Source: Bradyrhizobium sp. Ec3.3
GTDB taxonomy: Bacteria > Pseudomonadota > Alphaproteobacteria > Rhizobiales > Xanthobacteraceae
Reading direction: 5' to 3'
Length of the DNA stretch: 64,000 nt
Assembly: GCF_000472925.1 (NCBI RefSeq)
Contig: NZ_AXAS01000019.1
Span: 62,001-126,000 of the forward strand
Positions 25,221 through 33,692 of the stretch are shown here, in pieces. How positions within the stretch are numbered: the stretch's first letter is position 1; each line of letters begins with the position of its first letter. The translations under genes and the position numbers were made by a program. A model generated the notes under the pieces. It was given only the letters and a program-made list of their open reading frames with translations. It made no database searches and was not told the DNA's origin.

Positions 25221-26450
25221 ATGAGACTGTCGGCTGCTTACCTCGCCGCCATGGCGATCCTATCGGGTGCAATAGCGTTTGCCGCGTCACCGGTCTTGGC
25301 GCAGGGAATTTCCGGGGACGTCATCAAGATTGGCGTCATGAACGACCAGACGGGTCCTTACTCCGACAATTGCGGGCCGGGTTCGGTTGTCGCAGCACGA
25401 ATGGCGATCAGCGACTTTGGCGGCGCCGTCAACGGCAAGAAGATCGAGCTCGTCGTGGCCGACGATCAGAACAAGCCGGACATCGGCGTTTCCATTGCGT
25501 TGCGCTGGCTGGACAATGAGGGGGTGGATGCGATCGTCGGCTGCTCGGCGTCCTCGATTGCGCTTGGCGTGCAAGACGTCATGAAGAGCCGGAAGAAGCC
25601 CTATCTCCTGGCAGGAACGGCGGCCTCGGTGTTCACCAACGAAAAATGCTCGCCGATGACGACGCAATGGGCGATGGACACCTATGCGCTGCCGAAGGCG
25701 ACGGTGAAATCGCTGGTGGCGAGGGGGCTGGACACCTGGTTCTTTGTCACCGTCGACTACTCCTTCGGCAAGGCCTGGCAGGCTGACACCACGAACTTCA
25801 TCAAGGCCGGTGGCGGCAAGGTCGTGGGTTCCGTCTTGCATCCACTCAATTCTTCGGACTTCTCCTCGTTCCTGCTGACGGCACAATCGAGCGGTGCAAA
25901 GGTCATCGCGCTGGCGAATTCGGGCTCGGACTTTGCCAATGCGATGAAGCAGGCGCAGGAATTCGGGCTGACGCAGAAGCAGCAGCTTGCTCCACTGGGG
26001 CTGATGATCAATCAGACGCACAGCATTGGCCTCCAGCCGCTGCAAAATGTGCGCCTGACGACTCCCTTTTACTGGGACATGACGGATGAGACGCGCGCCT
26101 TCGCAAAGCGCTATCAGGCGGCGTTCAACGGCCGGGTCCCCAACGAGGCGCAGGCGAGCACCTACAGCGCCGTCACGCACTACCTTAAGGCGATTGCTGC
26201 GACACAGACCGACGACGGCGAGGCGGTGATGCGTCAGATGAAGACGACGCCTATCGATGATTTCGAGATGAAGAGCGTCAGCATCCGCGCCGACGGACAA
26301 GTGATGCGGCCGCTGTATGGTGCCCGCATCAAGACGTCAGCCGAGTCGAAATATCCTTATGACTACTACGAGATTACTGACACGATTCCAGCCGAGGATG
26401 CCTGGCGCCCGGCATCGGAAAGCACCTGCGATCTCCTGAAGACGCAGTAG
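25221..26450 (+). CDS. Branched-chain-amino-acid-type (HAAT) periplasmic binding protein, orphan
   Basis: A 409-aa Peripla_BP_6 protein with a signal peptide (cleavage near VLAQG) and the opening DVIKIGVMNDQTGPYSD that is typical of LivJ/AmiC-type receptors. In catabolic islands such proteins usually bind aromatic or other organic acids rather than amino acids. No LivHMGF subunits are encoded in the window, so it must share a transporter elsewhere. The ATG has GGGAGGAAG just upstream. A 10-bp hairpin follows the stop. Confidence 0.88.
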   Translation: MRLSAAYLAAMAILSGAIAFAASPVLAQGISGDVIKIGVMNDQTGPYSDNCGPGSVVAARMAISDFGGAVNGKKIELVVADDQNKPDIGVSIALRWLDNEGVDAIVGCSASSIALGVQDVMKSRKKPYLLAGTAASVFTNEKCSPMTTQWAMDTYALPKATVKSLVARGLDTWFFVTVDYSFGKAWQADTTNFIKAGGGKVVGSVLHPLNSSDFSSFLLTAQSSGAKVIALANSGSDFANAMKQAQEFGLTQKQQLAPLGLMINQTHSIGLQPLQNVRLTTPFYWDMTDETRAFAKRYQAAFNGRVPNEAQASTYSAVTHYLKAIAATQTDDGEAVMRQMKTTPIDDFEMKSVSIRADGQVMRPLYGARIKTSAESKYPYDYYEITDTIPAEDAWRPASESTCDLLKTQ

Positions 26451-26457
26451 GCGCAGC

Positions 26458-26482
26458 GGCGGGCCGGAGTGACCGGCCCGCC
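26458..26482 (+). terminator. GC-rich 10-bp hairpin after the binding-protein gene
   Basis: GGCGGGCCGG and CCGGCCCGCC pair perfectly around AGTGA, 8 bp after the stop codon. No T-tract follows, so it may slow transcription or protect the upstream mRNA rather than fully terminate. Confidence 0.6.
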
Positions 26483-26545
26483 ATCCTCTCGCACACCCCA
26501 ACTTCGCGAGAAAACGCGAGACGAAGGTTAGCCGGAATTCCCCTG

Positions 26546-27439
26546 ATGGCGCTGCAAGTGAGCAGGATATCGACGACGGCCGCACAGCTTGGCGAAAGTC
26601 CGGTCTGGGATATCACGCGACAGCGGCTCTACTGGGTCGATGGTGTCTCGCGCCGGATCCATGCCTATGAACCCGAGCGCGGTATCGCGCGGCACTGGGA
26701 CGTGCCGTCCATGGTCGGCTCGGTCGGGCTCGGCCAGGGCGACACCCTCGTCGCAGGGCTCGCGGATGGCATCTACCGGCTCGATCTCGGTTCCGGCGAA
26801 CTGACACCGCTGTTCCGGCCAGATCCATGCGATCCGCGCGTGCGCTTCAATGACGGCAAGGTCGATCGCTGGGGGCGGTTTCTCTGCGGCACCATGGGCG
26901 TCCACGCCGAGCCGCTGGGGCAGCTCTCTCGCATCGATGCCGATGGTGCACACGCGGTGCTCGCCCACGGCATTCGCATTTCGAATGCGCTCTGCTTCAG
27001 CCCTGACGGCCGTACCATGTATTTCGCCGACAGCCTCGATCGCGCGATCCGCGCCTACAGCTACGGGTCCGGCGACGCGTTCGATCCGGAACCGCGGGTT
27101 GTCATCGACACCGGGCCATATCAGTCGGGGCCTGACGGGGCGACGGTCGATTGCGACGGCTGCCTCTGGGTTGCGCTCGTGCAGGTGGGCAAGATTGCGC
27201 GCTTCACCCCGCAAGGGCGGCTCGATCGTCTCATCGACGCGCCGACCGACTTGCCCTCGTCGGTCGCCTTCGGCGGTCCCGATCTGTCGACGCTCTATGT
27301 GACCTCGATCAAGGATTCAGGATCGGGGCGCGCCGTCTCGCGGCATCCGGACGGCGGCTTTCTGTTCGCGATCGACGGCCTCGGCGTGACCGGTTTGCCG
27401 GAAGCGCAATTCGGACTCCAGCCAATCCCTCCCAGTTGA
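26546..27439 (+). CDS. SMP-30/gluconolactonase-family lactonase
   Basis: A 297-aa six-bladed beta-propeller that uses a divalent metal to hydrolyse lactones. The four metal ligands of the family are present: Glu17 (LGESPVWD), Asn102 (RFNDGKVD), Asn147 (ISNALCF) and Asp197 (GPDGATVD). There is no signal peptide, so it is cytoplasmic. It lies between a binding protein and a CoA ligase in an island that also has a Baeyer-Villiger-type monooxygenase, so it may open the lactone that enzyme makes; this is inference. A sugar lactone is the alternative substrate. Confidence 0.87.
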   Translation: MALQVSRISTTAAQLGESPVWDITRQRLYWVDGVSRRIHAYEPERGIARHWDVPSMVGSVGLGQGDTLVAGLADGIYRLDLGSGELTPLFRPDPCDPRVRFNDGKVDRWGRFLCGTMGVHAEPLGQLSRIDADGAHAVLAHGIRISNALCFSPDGRTMYFADSLDRAIRAYSYGSGDAFDPEPRVVIDTGPYQSGPDGATVDCDGCLWVALVQVGKIARFTPQGRLDRLIDAPTDLPSSVAFGGPDLSTLYVTSIKDSGSGRAVSRHPDGGFLFAIDGLGVTGLPEAQFGLQPIPPS

Positions 27440-27448
27440 GAGCATGCC

Positions 27449-29572
27449 TTGATACGCCACCATCCAGCCTCGCTCGATCCTCTCTTCAAGCCGCGATCCA
27501 TCGCGCTGATCGGTGCATCTGATGATGTTACGCGCATTGGCGGGCGTCCCTTGCGCTATCTGTGCGAGGGCGGTTTCAAGGGCGCGGTCTATCCGGTCAA
27601 TCCGAAGCGGGACACCGTCCAGGGCATCAGGTCCTACGACTCGGTCGCAGCGCTTCCGGAGGTGCCGGACGTGGCCATCCTGGCAGTGCCGGCTCAGGGC
27701 ACGGTCCAGGCGCTGAGAGACTGCGCGGATCGCAAGGTCAAGGCGGCTGTGGTGTTCTCGGCCGGCTTTGCTGAGGCAGGCGAGCAGGGACGTCTCGCCC
27801 AGGACCAGATCGCCGGCATTGCCCGCGAGAGCGGTATGCGCGTGCTCGGCCCGAATTGTCTTGGACTGTTCAACGCCGGCATCGGCTACTACGGAACATT
27901 CTCGGCGATCCTCGATGCCGCGTTCGTTGAGCCCGGTCCGATCGCCGTCGTCTCGCAAAGCGGAGCTTATGGCTCCCACATTGCCCACTTGGCGCGCCAG
28001 CGTGGCCTTGGCATCGGACAATGGATCACCACCGGAAACGAGTGCGATATCGACGTCGCAGAAGCGCTGCGTTGGGTCATTGGCCAGCCCGACGTCAAGG
28101 TCGTGATGGCCTACGCGGAGGGCATTCGCGATCGCGATACGTTCATCGAGGCACTGGAGGTTGCGCGGGCGAAGGAAAAGGCCATCGTCTTCCTGAAGGT
28201 CGGTCGCTCCGATGTCGGCGCCCAGGCGGTGAGTTCGCACACCGCGGCGCTGGCGGGATCGGATGCCGTGTTCGATGCGGTGTTGCGGCAATACGGCGCC
28301 TATCGCGCGCGAACCACCGCCGAGCACCTGGAGGTGACCTACGCCTGCGCGCGAGGGCTTTATCCCGCCGGCAACGGGTTCGGCATCTTCACGCTGTCCG
28401 GCGGCTTCGGCATTCAGATGGCCGACGACGCATCGGCGTGCGGGCTCGACGTCGCGCCAATGCCTGAGGCGGCGCAGGCGGAGCTGAAGGCCATGCTGCC
28501 CTACGCATCGCCGCGCAATCCGGTGGACGCGACAGCGCAGGCGCTCACAGACCTTCCGCTGATGACGAGCTACATTGCCGCGATGCTGGAGAAGGGCGGC
28601 TACCACCTCTTCGCCGGCATTTTCGGCAGTGGACCGGCGAGCCCCACTTTTTCGGCCTCGCTGCGCGGAGCGCTGCGGGCCGCGACGGCCGGACATCAAG
28701 GTCGGATCCTCGCGCTGTCGATGTCCGCACCGCCGGAGATCGTCCGCACCTATGAGGACGACGGCTTCCTGATCTTCGAGGATGGCTCGGCGCTAGTGAA
28801 CGCGTTGGCTGCTCTGGTCTGGTTTCGCCGCAGCTTCGACGCGGCCAAGCAGGCGCGCACGGCTCCGGCCGCCGCGTCGCGCATCGCGCCACCAGATGGC
28901 GCGCTCAGCGAGCACGAAGCTAAATCGCTGTTGCAGGCGGCCGGTATTGCCTTTCCGAAGGAGGCGCTGGTGCGACCGGCTGAGGATGCCGGCGCGGCCG
29001 CCGCTGCGATCGGCTTCCCGGTGGTGGTGAAGATCTCCTCGCCGGACATCGCGCACAAGACCGAGATCGGCGGAGTGATCGTCGGTCCGCGCGACGAGGG
29101 GCAGGCCCGCGAAGCCGCCCGCACCGTCCTGTCCCGTGCCCGTGACAAGCGGCCCGACGCGCGGATCGAGGGCGTCATTGTATCGCCGATGGTCAGGGGA
29201 GGCGTAGAGACCATTGTCGGTGTGGTGCGGGATCCGTCCTTCGGTCCCGTGGTGATGTTCGGGCTCGGTGGCGTCCTCGTCGAGGTGCTCAAGGATGTGA
29301 CCTTCCGCGTCGCGCCGTTCGATGTCGCCGAGGCACAGCGGATGATCCGCGAGATTCGAGGCTTTGCCGTGCTGGAAGGCGTGCGCGGTGCGCCGCCGGC
29401 CGACGTTGATGCGCTGGCGGCGATGCTATCGCGGCTTTCGCAATTCGCGTCCGACAATACCGACGTGATCGAAAGCATCGATCTCAACCCGGTTCTGGTG
29501 ATGCCGCGCGGCGAGGGTGTCATGCCCCTGGACGCATTGCTGGTGCCACGCCGCGTCGTGTCTCGCGATTGA
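27449..29572 (+). CDS. NDP-forming acyl-CoA synthetase (ACD family), fused subunits
   Basis: A 707-aa fusion of the CoA-binding domain (about 10-140, RSIALIGASDD), the ligase domains (about 150-460) and a C-terminal ATP-grasp domain (about 485-700, with PVVVKISSPDIAHKTEIGG). The phosphorylated-His motif is SHTAALAG. It links a carboxylic acid to CoA with ATP cleaved to ADP and phosphate, or runs in reverse. Close relatives act on acetate, pimelate or aromatic and cyclic acids. The start is TTG 27449; an early start is needed because the CoA-binding domain begins at once. It lies 9 bp after the lactonase gene, consistent with activating the ring-opened acid. Confidence 0.86.
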   Translation: MIRHHPASLDPLFKPRSIALIGASDDVTRIGGRPLRYLCEGGFKGAVYPVNPKRDTVQGIRSYDSVAALPEVPDVAILAVPAQGTVQALRDCADRKVKAAVVFSAGFAEAGEQGRLAQDQIAGIARESGMRVLGPNCLGLFNAGIGYYGTFSAILDAAFVEPGPIAVVSQSGAYGSHIAHLARQRGLGIGQWITTGNECDIDVAEALRWVIGQPDVKVVMAYAEGIRDRDTFIEALEVARAKEKAIVFLKVGRSDVGAQAVSSHTAALAGSDAVFDAVLRQYGAYRARTTAEHLEVTYACARGLYPAGNGFGIFTLSGGFGIQMADDASACGLDVAPMPEAAQAELKAMLPYASPRNPVDATAQALTDLPLMTSYIAAMLEKGGYHLFAGIFGSGPASPTFSASLRGALRAATAGHQGRILALSMSAPPEIVRTYEDDGFLIFEDGSALVNALAALVWFRRSFDAAKQARTAPAAASRIAPPDGALSEHEAKSLLQAAGIAFPKEALVRPAEDAGAAAAAIGFPVVVKISSPDIAHKTEIGGVIVGPRDEGQAREAARTVLSRARDKRPDARIEGVIVSPMVRGGVETIVGVVRDPSFGPVVMFGLGGVLVEVLKDVTFRVAPFDVAEAQRMIREIRGFAVLEGVRGAPPADVDALAAMLSRLSQFASDNTDVIESIDLNPVLVMPRGEGVMPLDALLVPRRVVSRD

Positions 29573-29598
29573 AGGCTAGTTGTTAGGAAGAGGGATTA

Positions 29599-30135
29599 AT
29601 GGCCGACGAAGCAAAGTTGACCGAGTTTCTGGATCGGGAGGCGATCCGCGATTGCATCTACCGCTACTGTCGGGGCATCGACCGGGCCGACGAAGCAACG
29701 CTGCGTAGCTCCTACTGGCCCGACGCGACCGATCGGCACGGCGTCTATTCGGGGCCGGTCGAGGGCTTCTTTCTCTGGGCTCGCGAGGTGTTCAAGAGCG
29801 GCGCGCGCAACGTCCATCAGGTCGGCAACATCTTGATTGAACTCGTCGGGCCGACGCGTGCCGCGGTCGAGACCTATTTTCTTGCCTTGCAGCGTGGTCC
29901 AGGCAAGGACGGAGTCGTGCGGCAGTTTCTCATAGCCGGGCGCTATTGCGATCTCTTCGAAAAGCGCGGCAGTGAGTGGCGCGTCGCGCGCCGCATCGTG
30001 GCGTTCGATTGGCTCGAGGAGCAGGCAGTGCCCACCGAGAGCGAGGAGGTCCGTTTTGGCCCGCGTATGCCGATTGGCGCGCCGCACCCGAACGATCCCA
30101 TTCATGAAATTCTGGCCGAGGCGCGCGGTACGTAA
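29599..30135 (+). CDS. SnoaL/NTF2-like protein
   Basis: A 178-aa cone-shaped alpha+beta-barrel protein of the nuclear-transport-factor-2 superfamily. It opens with DREAIRDCIYRYCRGIDRAD, the helix seen in SnoaL_4 members that act on ring compounds. The barrel strand has FLIAGRYCDLFEKRGSEWRV. Such proteins are dehydratases, isomerases or non-catalytic binding proteins, so the reaction cannot be assigned. ATG 29599 follows AGGAAGAGGG. It sits between a CoA ligase and a double SDR. Confidence 0.82.
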   Translation: MADEAKLTEFLDREAIRDCIYRYCRGIDRADEATLRSSYWPDATDRHGVYSGPVEGFFLWAREVFKSGARNVHQVGNILIELVGPTRAAVETYFLALQRGPGKDGVVRQFLIAGRYCDLFEKRGSEWRVARRIVAFDWLEEQAVPTESEEVRFGPRMPIGAPHPNDPIHEILAEARGT

Positions 30136-30168
30136 GACTACGCCGTCGCGGCGAGGGGAAGGGCAACG

Positions 30169-31749
30169 ATGAAAAAGCGGAGGCGCGTCGTCGTCATCAC
30201 GGGAGCGGCCGGGGGCGTCGGCCGTGCGCTGCTCGAAGCCTTCCACCGGGACGGCGATATCATCGCGGCCGTCGATTTGCCGTGCACCGATGTAGTCGAC
30301 GTCACGGCGTCGCTTGGCGACGGGCATGCGGCGTTCCACTGCGATGTGGCTTCCGAAGATGAAGTCGTGGGTCTCGTCGCCGCGATCGAGCGGCGATTCG
30401 GACGGATCGACGTTCTCGTCAACAACGCAGCACTCGGACCAACCATGGCGGCGACCGTCGACACGGACGTCGCCTCGTTTCGCAAGGCGTTGAGCGTGAA
30501 CCTGCGCGGCCCCTTCGTTATCGCGCGCGAGGTGGCGAGGCGCATGATGGGGCTCGGCGGCGTCATCGTGAACGTTGCGTCGCTGGCGGGCGTGCTCGGC
30601 AACCCGAAGCGTAACGCCTATGCGGCGTCCAAGGCAGGATTGATCTCGGCAACGCGGTCGCTTGCCTGCGAATGGGCGAAGCATGGCATTCGCGTCGTGG
30701 CGATTGCGCCGGGCTATGTCCGCACCCCCATGGTCGCGGAGCTTGAACGCTCGGGCAAGGCGAATCTCGATCTGGTTCGGCGGCGCATTCCGCTCGGGCG
30801 CATGGGGCGGCCGGATGAGATCGCTGCTGTGGCGCGCTTCCTCGCCTCGCCGGCGGCGGACTATGTAACCGGGGCGGTTCTCGTCGTCGACGGCGGCTGG
30901 CAATCCTTCAATCAGCCAGGCGATGCGCACCCACCGGTCGCCGGGACGCCGGACGCCGAACTGGCGAGGCCCGAACGGTATTCGCGGGAGCGAATCGTTG
31001 TGGTGACGGGTGGCGCCAACGGCATCGGCGAGGCGATCGCTCGGCAATTTGCCTCCGGAGGCGACACCGTGGTCGTCGCGGATAAGGATGGCGATCGCGC
31101 CGCCGACCTGGTGCGCGCGCTCGGCACGAAACACATGGCCGTCGCCCTGGACGTTTCGTCAGAGCAGGACGTGCTGGCGCTGTTTGCCGCGATCAGGCAG
31201 CGCTTTGGTCGCATAGACGTGTTGGTCAACGATGCGGCGGTGGCCGATAGTTTCGTGCCGGCACTCGATCAGTCTGCGGCGGATCTCGACAAGGTGTTGG
31301 AGGTGAATGTCGTCGGTGCATTTCTCTGCGCCCGCGAGGCGATCAGGCTGATGAGTGGCGGCGGCGTCATTCTTAATCTCGGCTCGATCAACACGTTCCT
31401 GCCGTTCGCGCCGCGCCACGCCTATGGCGCCTCGAAGGCGGCCATCGACATTCTGACGCGATGTATGGCGGCTGAGCTTGGTCCTACAGGGTTGCGCACC
31501 GCCACTATTGCGCCGGGCTATATCAACACTCCGGGCGTGGCCGCATTGCAGGCGTCGGGCCGCATTGACAGCGCGCGGATCCGGCGCCGCGTTCCGCTCG
31601 GCCGCTTCGGCGAGCCGGCGGAGATCGCCAAGGCTGCCTATTTCCTGGCCTCGCCGGAGGCATCCTACATCAACGGGTCGATCCTCTATGTCGACGGCGG
31701 CTGGACAGCGTTCGGCGACGCCGGCGATGCGAGCACCACGAGCGATTGA
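30169..31749 (+). CDS. Tandem double short-chain dehydrogenase (two full SDR domains in one chain)
   Basis: A 526-aa protein with two complete classical SDR domains. Domain 1 (about 4-245) has TGAAGGVG, NNAAL and Tyr151/Lys155 in YAASK. Domain 2 (about 275-515) has TGGANGIG, NDAAV (usually NNAG) and Tyr419/Lys423 in YGASK. Both end with a DGGW block (VVDGGWQSF and YVDGGWTAF), so the second arose by duplication or fusion of a related gene. A Pro-rich linker (about 248-270) joins them. Both active sites look intact, so the chain could oxidise two hydroxyls in sequence or form an internal dimer. ATG 30169 has AGGGGAAGGG upstream. Confidence 0.86.
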   Translation: MKKRRRVVVITGAAGGVGRALLEAFHRDGDIIAAVDLPCTDVVDVTASLGDGHAAFHCDVASEDEVVGLVAAIERRFGRIDVLVNNAALGPTMAATVDTDVASFRKALSVNLRGPFVIAREVARRMMGLGGVIVNVASLAGVLGNPKRNAYAASKAGLISATRSLACEWAKHGIRVVAIAPGYVRTPMVAELERSGKANLDLVRRRIPLGRMGRPDEIAAVARFLASPAADYVTGAVLVVDGGWQSFNQPGDAHPPVAGTPDAELARPERYSRERIVVVTGGANGIGEAIARQFASGGDTVVVADKDGDRAADLVRALGTKHMAVALDVSSEQDVLALFAAIRQRFGRIDVLVNDAAVADSFVPALDQSAADLDKVLEVNVVGAFLCAREAIRLMSGGGVILNLGSINTFLPFAPRHAYGASKAAIDILTRCMAAELGPTGLRTATIAPGYINTPGVAALQASGRIDSARIRRRVPLGRFGEPAEIAKAAYFLASPEASYINGSILYVDGGWTAFGDAGDASTTSD

Positions 31750-31837
31750 TGACCAGCCAGTGTGCAGTGATTGCTGATGCATTTCGGCAGGGCGTGACCT
31801 TTGACGCCGTACAGGTCTCGTGACGCGCTCGTTCTCT

Positions 31838-31851
31838 TTCATAGATGTGAA
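31838..31851. promoter_or_regulatory. TTCAT-AGAT-GTGAA palindrome, candidate IclR operator
   Basis: It differs at two positions from TTCAC-GGAT-GTGAA at the iclR divergent promoter. It lies in the 260-bp gap before the monooxygenase gene, 158 bp from the chosen start, and would place that gene under the same regulator. Confidence 0.5.
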
Positions 31852-32009
31852 ACTCAACCCACACGCCGTCAAAGCGGTAGTGGCGCTGCAGAACTCATGA
31901 GATGGTTTTCAAGACGATGCTGTGGCCAAGCGTATGCGGTTTCGCAAGCGGCACATCGTCAATCGCCGCTCCAACTAAAGCCAACGATGCAAGCGAGGAA
32001 ATGCCCGAG

Positions 32010-33644
32010 ATGAGCAACTCTGAGATGGGTGCACAACGCCTGGACATCGTCGTCGTGGGCGCCGGTTTCGGCGGCTTGTACGCCGTCTACAAATTCCGGG
32101 AAATGGGCCTCAAGCTCGCGGCATTCGAGGCGGGCGGCAATGTCGGAGGCGTGTGGTATTGGAATCGCTATCCGGGCGCGCGGGTCGACCTCCCGAGCGT
32201 TGACTACAGCTATTCGTTCTCTCCCGAGATCGAGCAGGAATGGACGTGGTCGGAGGAATTCGCGTCCCAGCCCGAGCTTCTCGCCTATTTCAACTTCGTG
32301 GCCGACCGGCTCGATCTGCGCAAGCACTATCAATTCAACACCCGCGTCACCAGCGCCGCCTGGGACGAGACGCGCAAGCTCTGGAAGGTCACGACTGATC
32401 GCGGCGAGACGGTCGAGGCAACCTACTGCGTGATGGCGACCGGACCGCTGTCGGTCCCCATGGATCCACAGATCCCGGGCATCGGGCGCTACAAGGGCGA
32501 GTTACTGCGTGCAGGCAAGTGGCCGCATCATCCAGTGAGCTTCGCCGGCAAGCGCGTCGGCGTGATCGGCACGGGATCGAGCGGTATCCAGATCGTCCAG
32601 GAAGTCGGCCGGAAGGCCGGCGAGCTCTTCGTCTTCCAGCGCACGCCAAGTTTCACCATGCCGATGCGCAACCAGAAGCTTGAGCCGGACTACGTCGCCG
32701 AGGTCAAGCGCAATTACGCCGGGCTTCGCGAGGCTGCCCGCAACAGCCCGAACGGCGGCGTGCGGCCGTGGACCACCCGAGCCTTCTTCAGCGTGACGCC
32801 GGTGCGACGTCGCGAGCTCATGGAAGACGCCTGGAAGGCCGGCGGCCTTGCTATGCTCGGGACTTTTACGGATCTGCTGAGCAACGAAGAGGCCAACGAC
32901 CATGTCGCCGAATTCGTGCGGGGCAAGGTCGGCGACGTCGTCACGGATCCCCTCACAGCGGAAAAGCTCAAGCCGCGCGGCTATCCCATCTTCGCCCGCC
33001 GGCCATGCCTCGACACCGAATACTACGAGACGTTCAATCTGCCCCATGTCCACTTGATGGACTGCATCGCCGATCCCATTCTCGAAATCACCGAGAAGGG
33101 CGTGCGGACCGAGACAGGCGAAACCGAGCTCGACATGCTGATCCTCGCGACCGGGTATGACGGGCTCACCGGCGCGCTGACGGCCTTCGATGTCGTCGGT
33201 CGCGGCGGCGGCAAGGTCAACGACAAATGGAAGCACGGTGCGAGGTCCTATCTCGGCCTGATGATGGAAGGTTTCCCGAACCTGTTCATGACCACGGGGC
33301 CGAACGGCCCGGCTGCGCTGGCCAACATCGTCAGGATCAGCGAGAACGACGTCGACTGGATTGCGAACCTGATCACGCACATGGCCGATCACGGTCTTGC
33401 CACCGTCGAGCCGACGAAAGCGGCGGAAGATGGATGGATGGAGCTCGTGGTCAGGATCGCGCAGCGCTCGCTGCTCAACAAGGCGAAGACCTGGTATCTC
33501 GGCGCCAACGTCAAGGACAAGCCGCTCGGGCTCACGCTCTTCACGGGCGGATTTCCGAAGTATCGGGAGTATTGCGCCGCCGTTGCACAGGCGGGGTATC
33601 GTGACTTCGTCTTCGAGCGCGGACGAACCCCGGCGGCGGCCTGA
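32010..33644 (+). CDS. Flavin-containing monooxygenase, Baeyer-Villiger type with atypical fingerprint
   Basis: A 544-aa FAD/NADPH monooxygenase, probably inserting oxygen next to a ketone. The FAD Rossmann motif is GAGFGG (17-22), followed by the BVMO-type block GGVWYWNRYPGARVD. The NADPH motif is GTGSSG (from 187). The fingerprint FxGxxxHxxxWP appears as YKGELLRAGKWP (161-172), with Tyr for Phe and Arg167 for the His. This departs from classic cyclohexanone monooxygenases, so oxidation of another group is possible. Start choice is open: ATG 32010 or 32001 after GCGAGGAA, while ATG 31902 would add unconserved residues. Confidence 0.84.
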   Translation: MSNSEMGAQRLDIVVVGAGFGGLYAVYKFREMGLKLAAFEAGGNVGGVWYWNRYPGARVDLPSVDYSYSFSPEIEQEWTWSEEFASQPELLAYFNFVADRLDLRKHYQFNTRVTSAAWDETRKLWKVTTDRGETVEATYCVMATGPLSVPMDPQIPGIGRYKGELLRAGKWPHHPVSFAGKRVGVIGTGSSGIQIVQEVGRKAGELFVFQRTPSFTMPMRNQKLEPDYVAEVKRNYAGLREAARNSPNGGVRPWTTRAFFSVTPVRRRELMEDAWKAGGLAMLGTFTDLLSNEEANDHVAEFVRGKVGDVVTDPLTAEKLKPRGYPIFARRPCLDTEYYETFNLPHVHLMDCIADPILEITEKGVRTETGETELDMLILATGYDGLTGALTAFDVVGRGGGKVNDKWKHGARSYLGLMMEGFPNLFMTTGPNGPAALANIVRISENDVDWIANLITHMADHGLATVEPTKAAEDGWMELVVRIAQRSLLNKAKTWYLGANVKDKPLGLTLFTGGFPKYREYCAAVAQAGYRDFVFERGRTPAAA

Positions 33645-33692
33645 CGGTCGCTCCGCGATCTCATTGCAATACGATTGTCAAACGAGGAATGC

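Noticed and set aside
29596..31134. Minus-strand open frame of 512 codons opposite the NTF2-like and double-SDR genes
   Set aside because: The plus strand encodes clear domains over the whole stretch, and the minus frame has none.
33666..33679. GCAATACGATTGTC, resembling the GCAATA-N4-TTGC motif
   Set aside because: The right arm has two mismatches, and it lies between two convergent gene ends where no promoter is expected.
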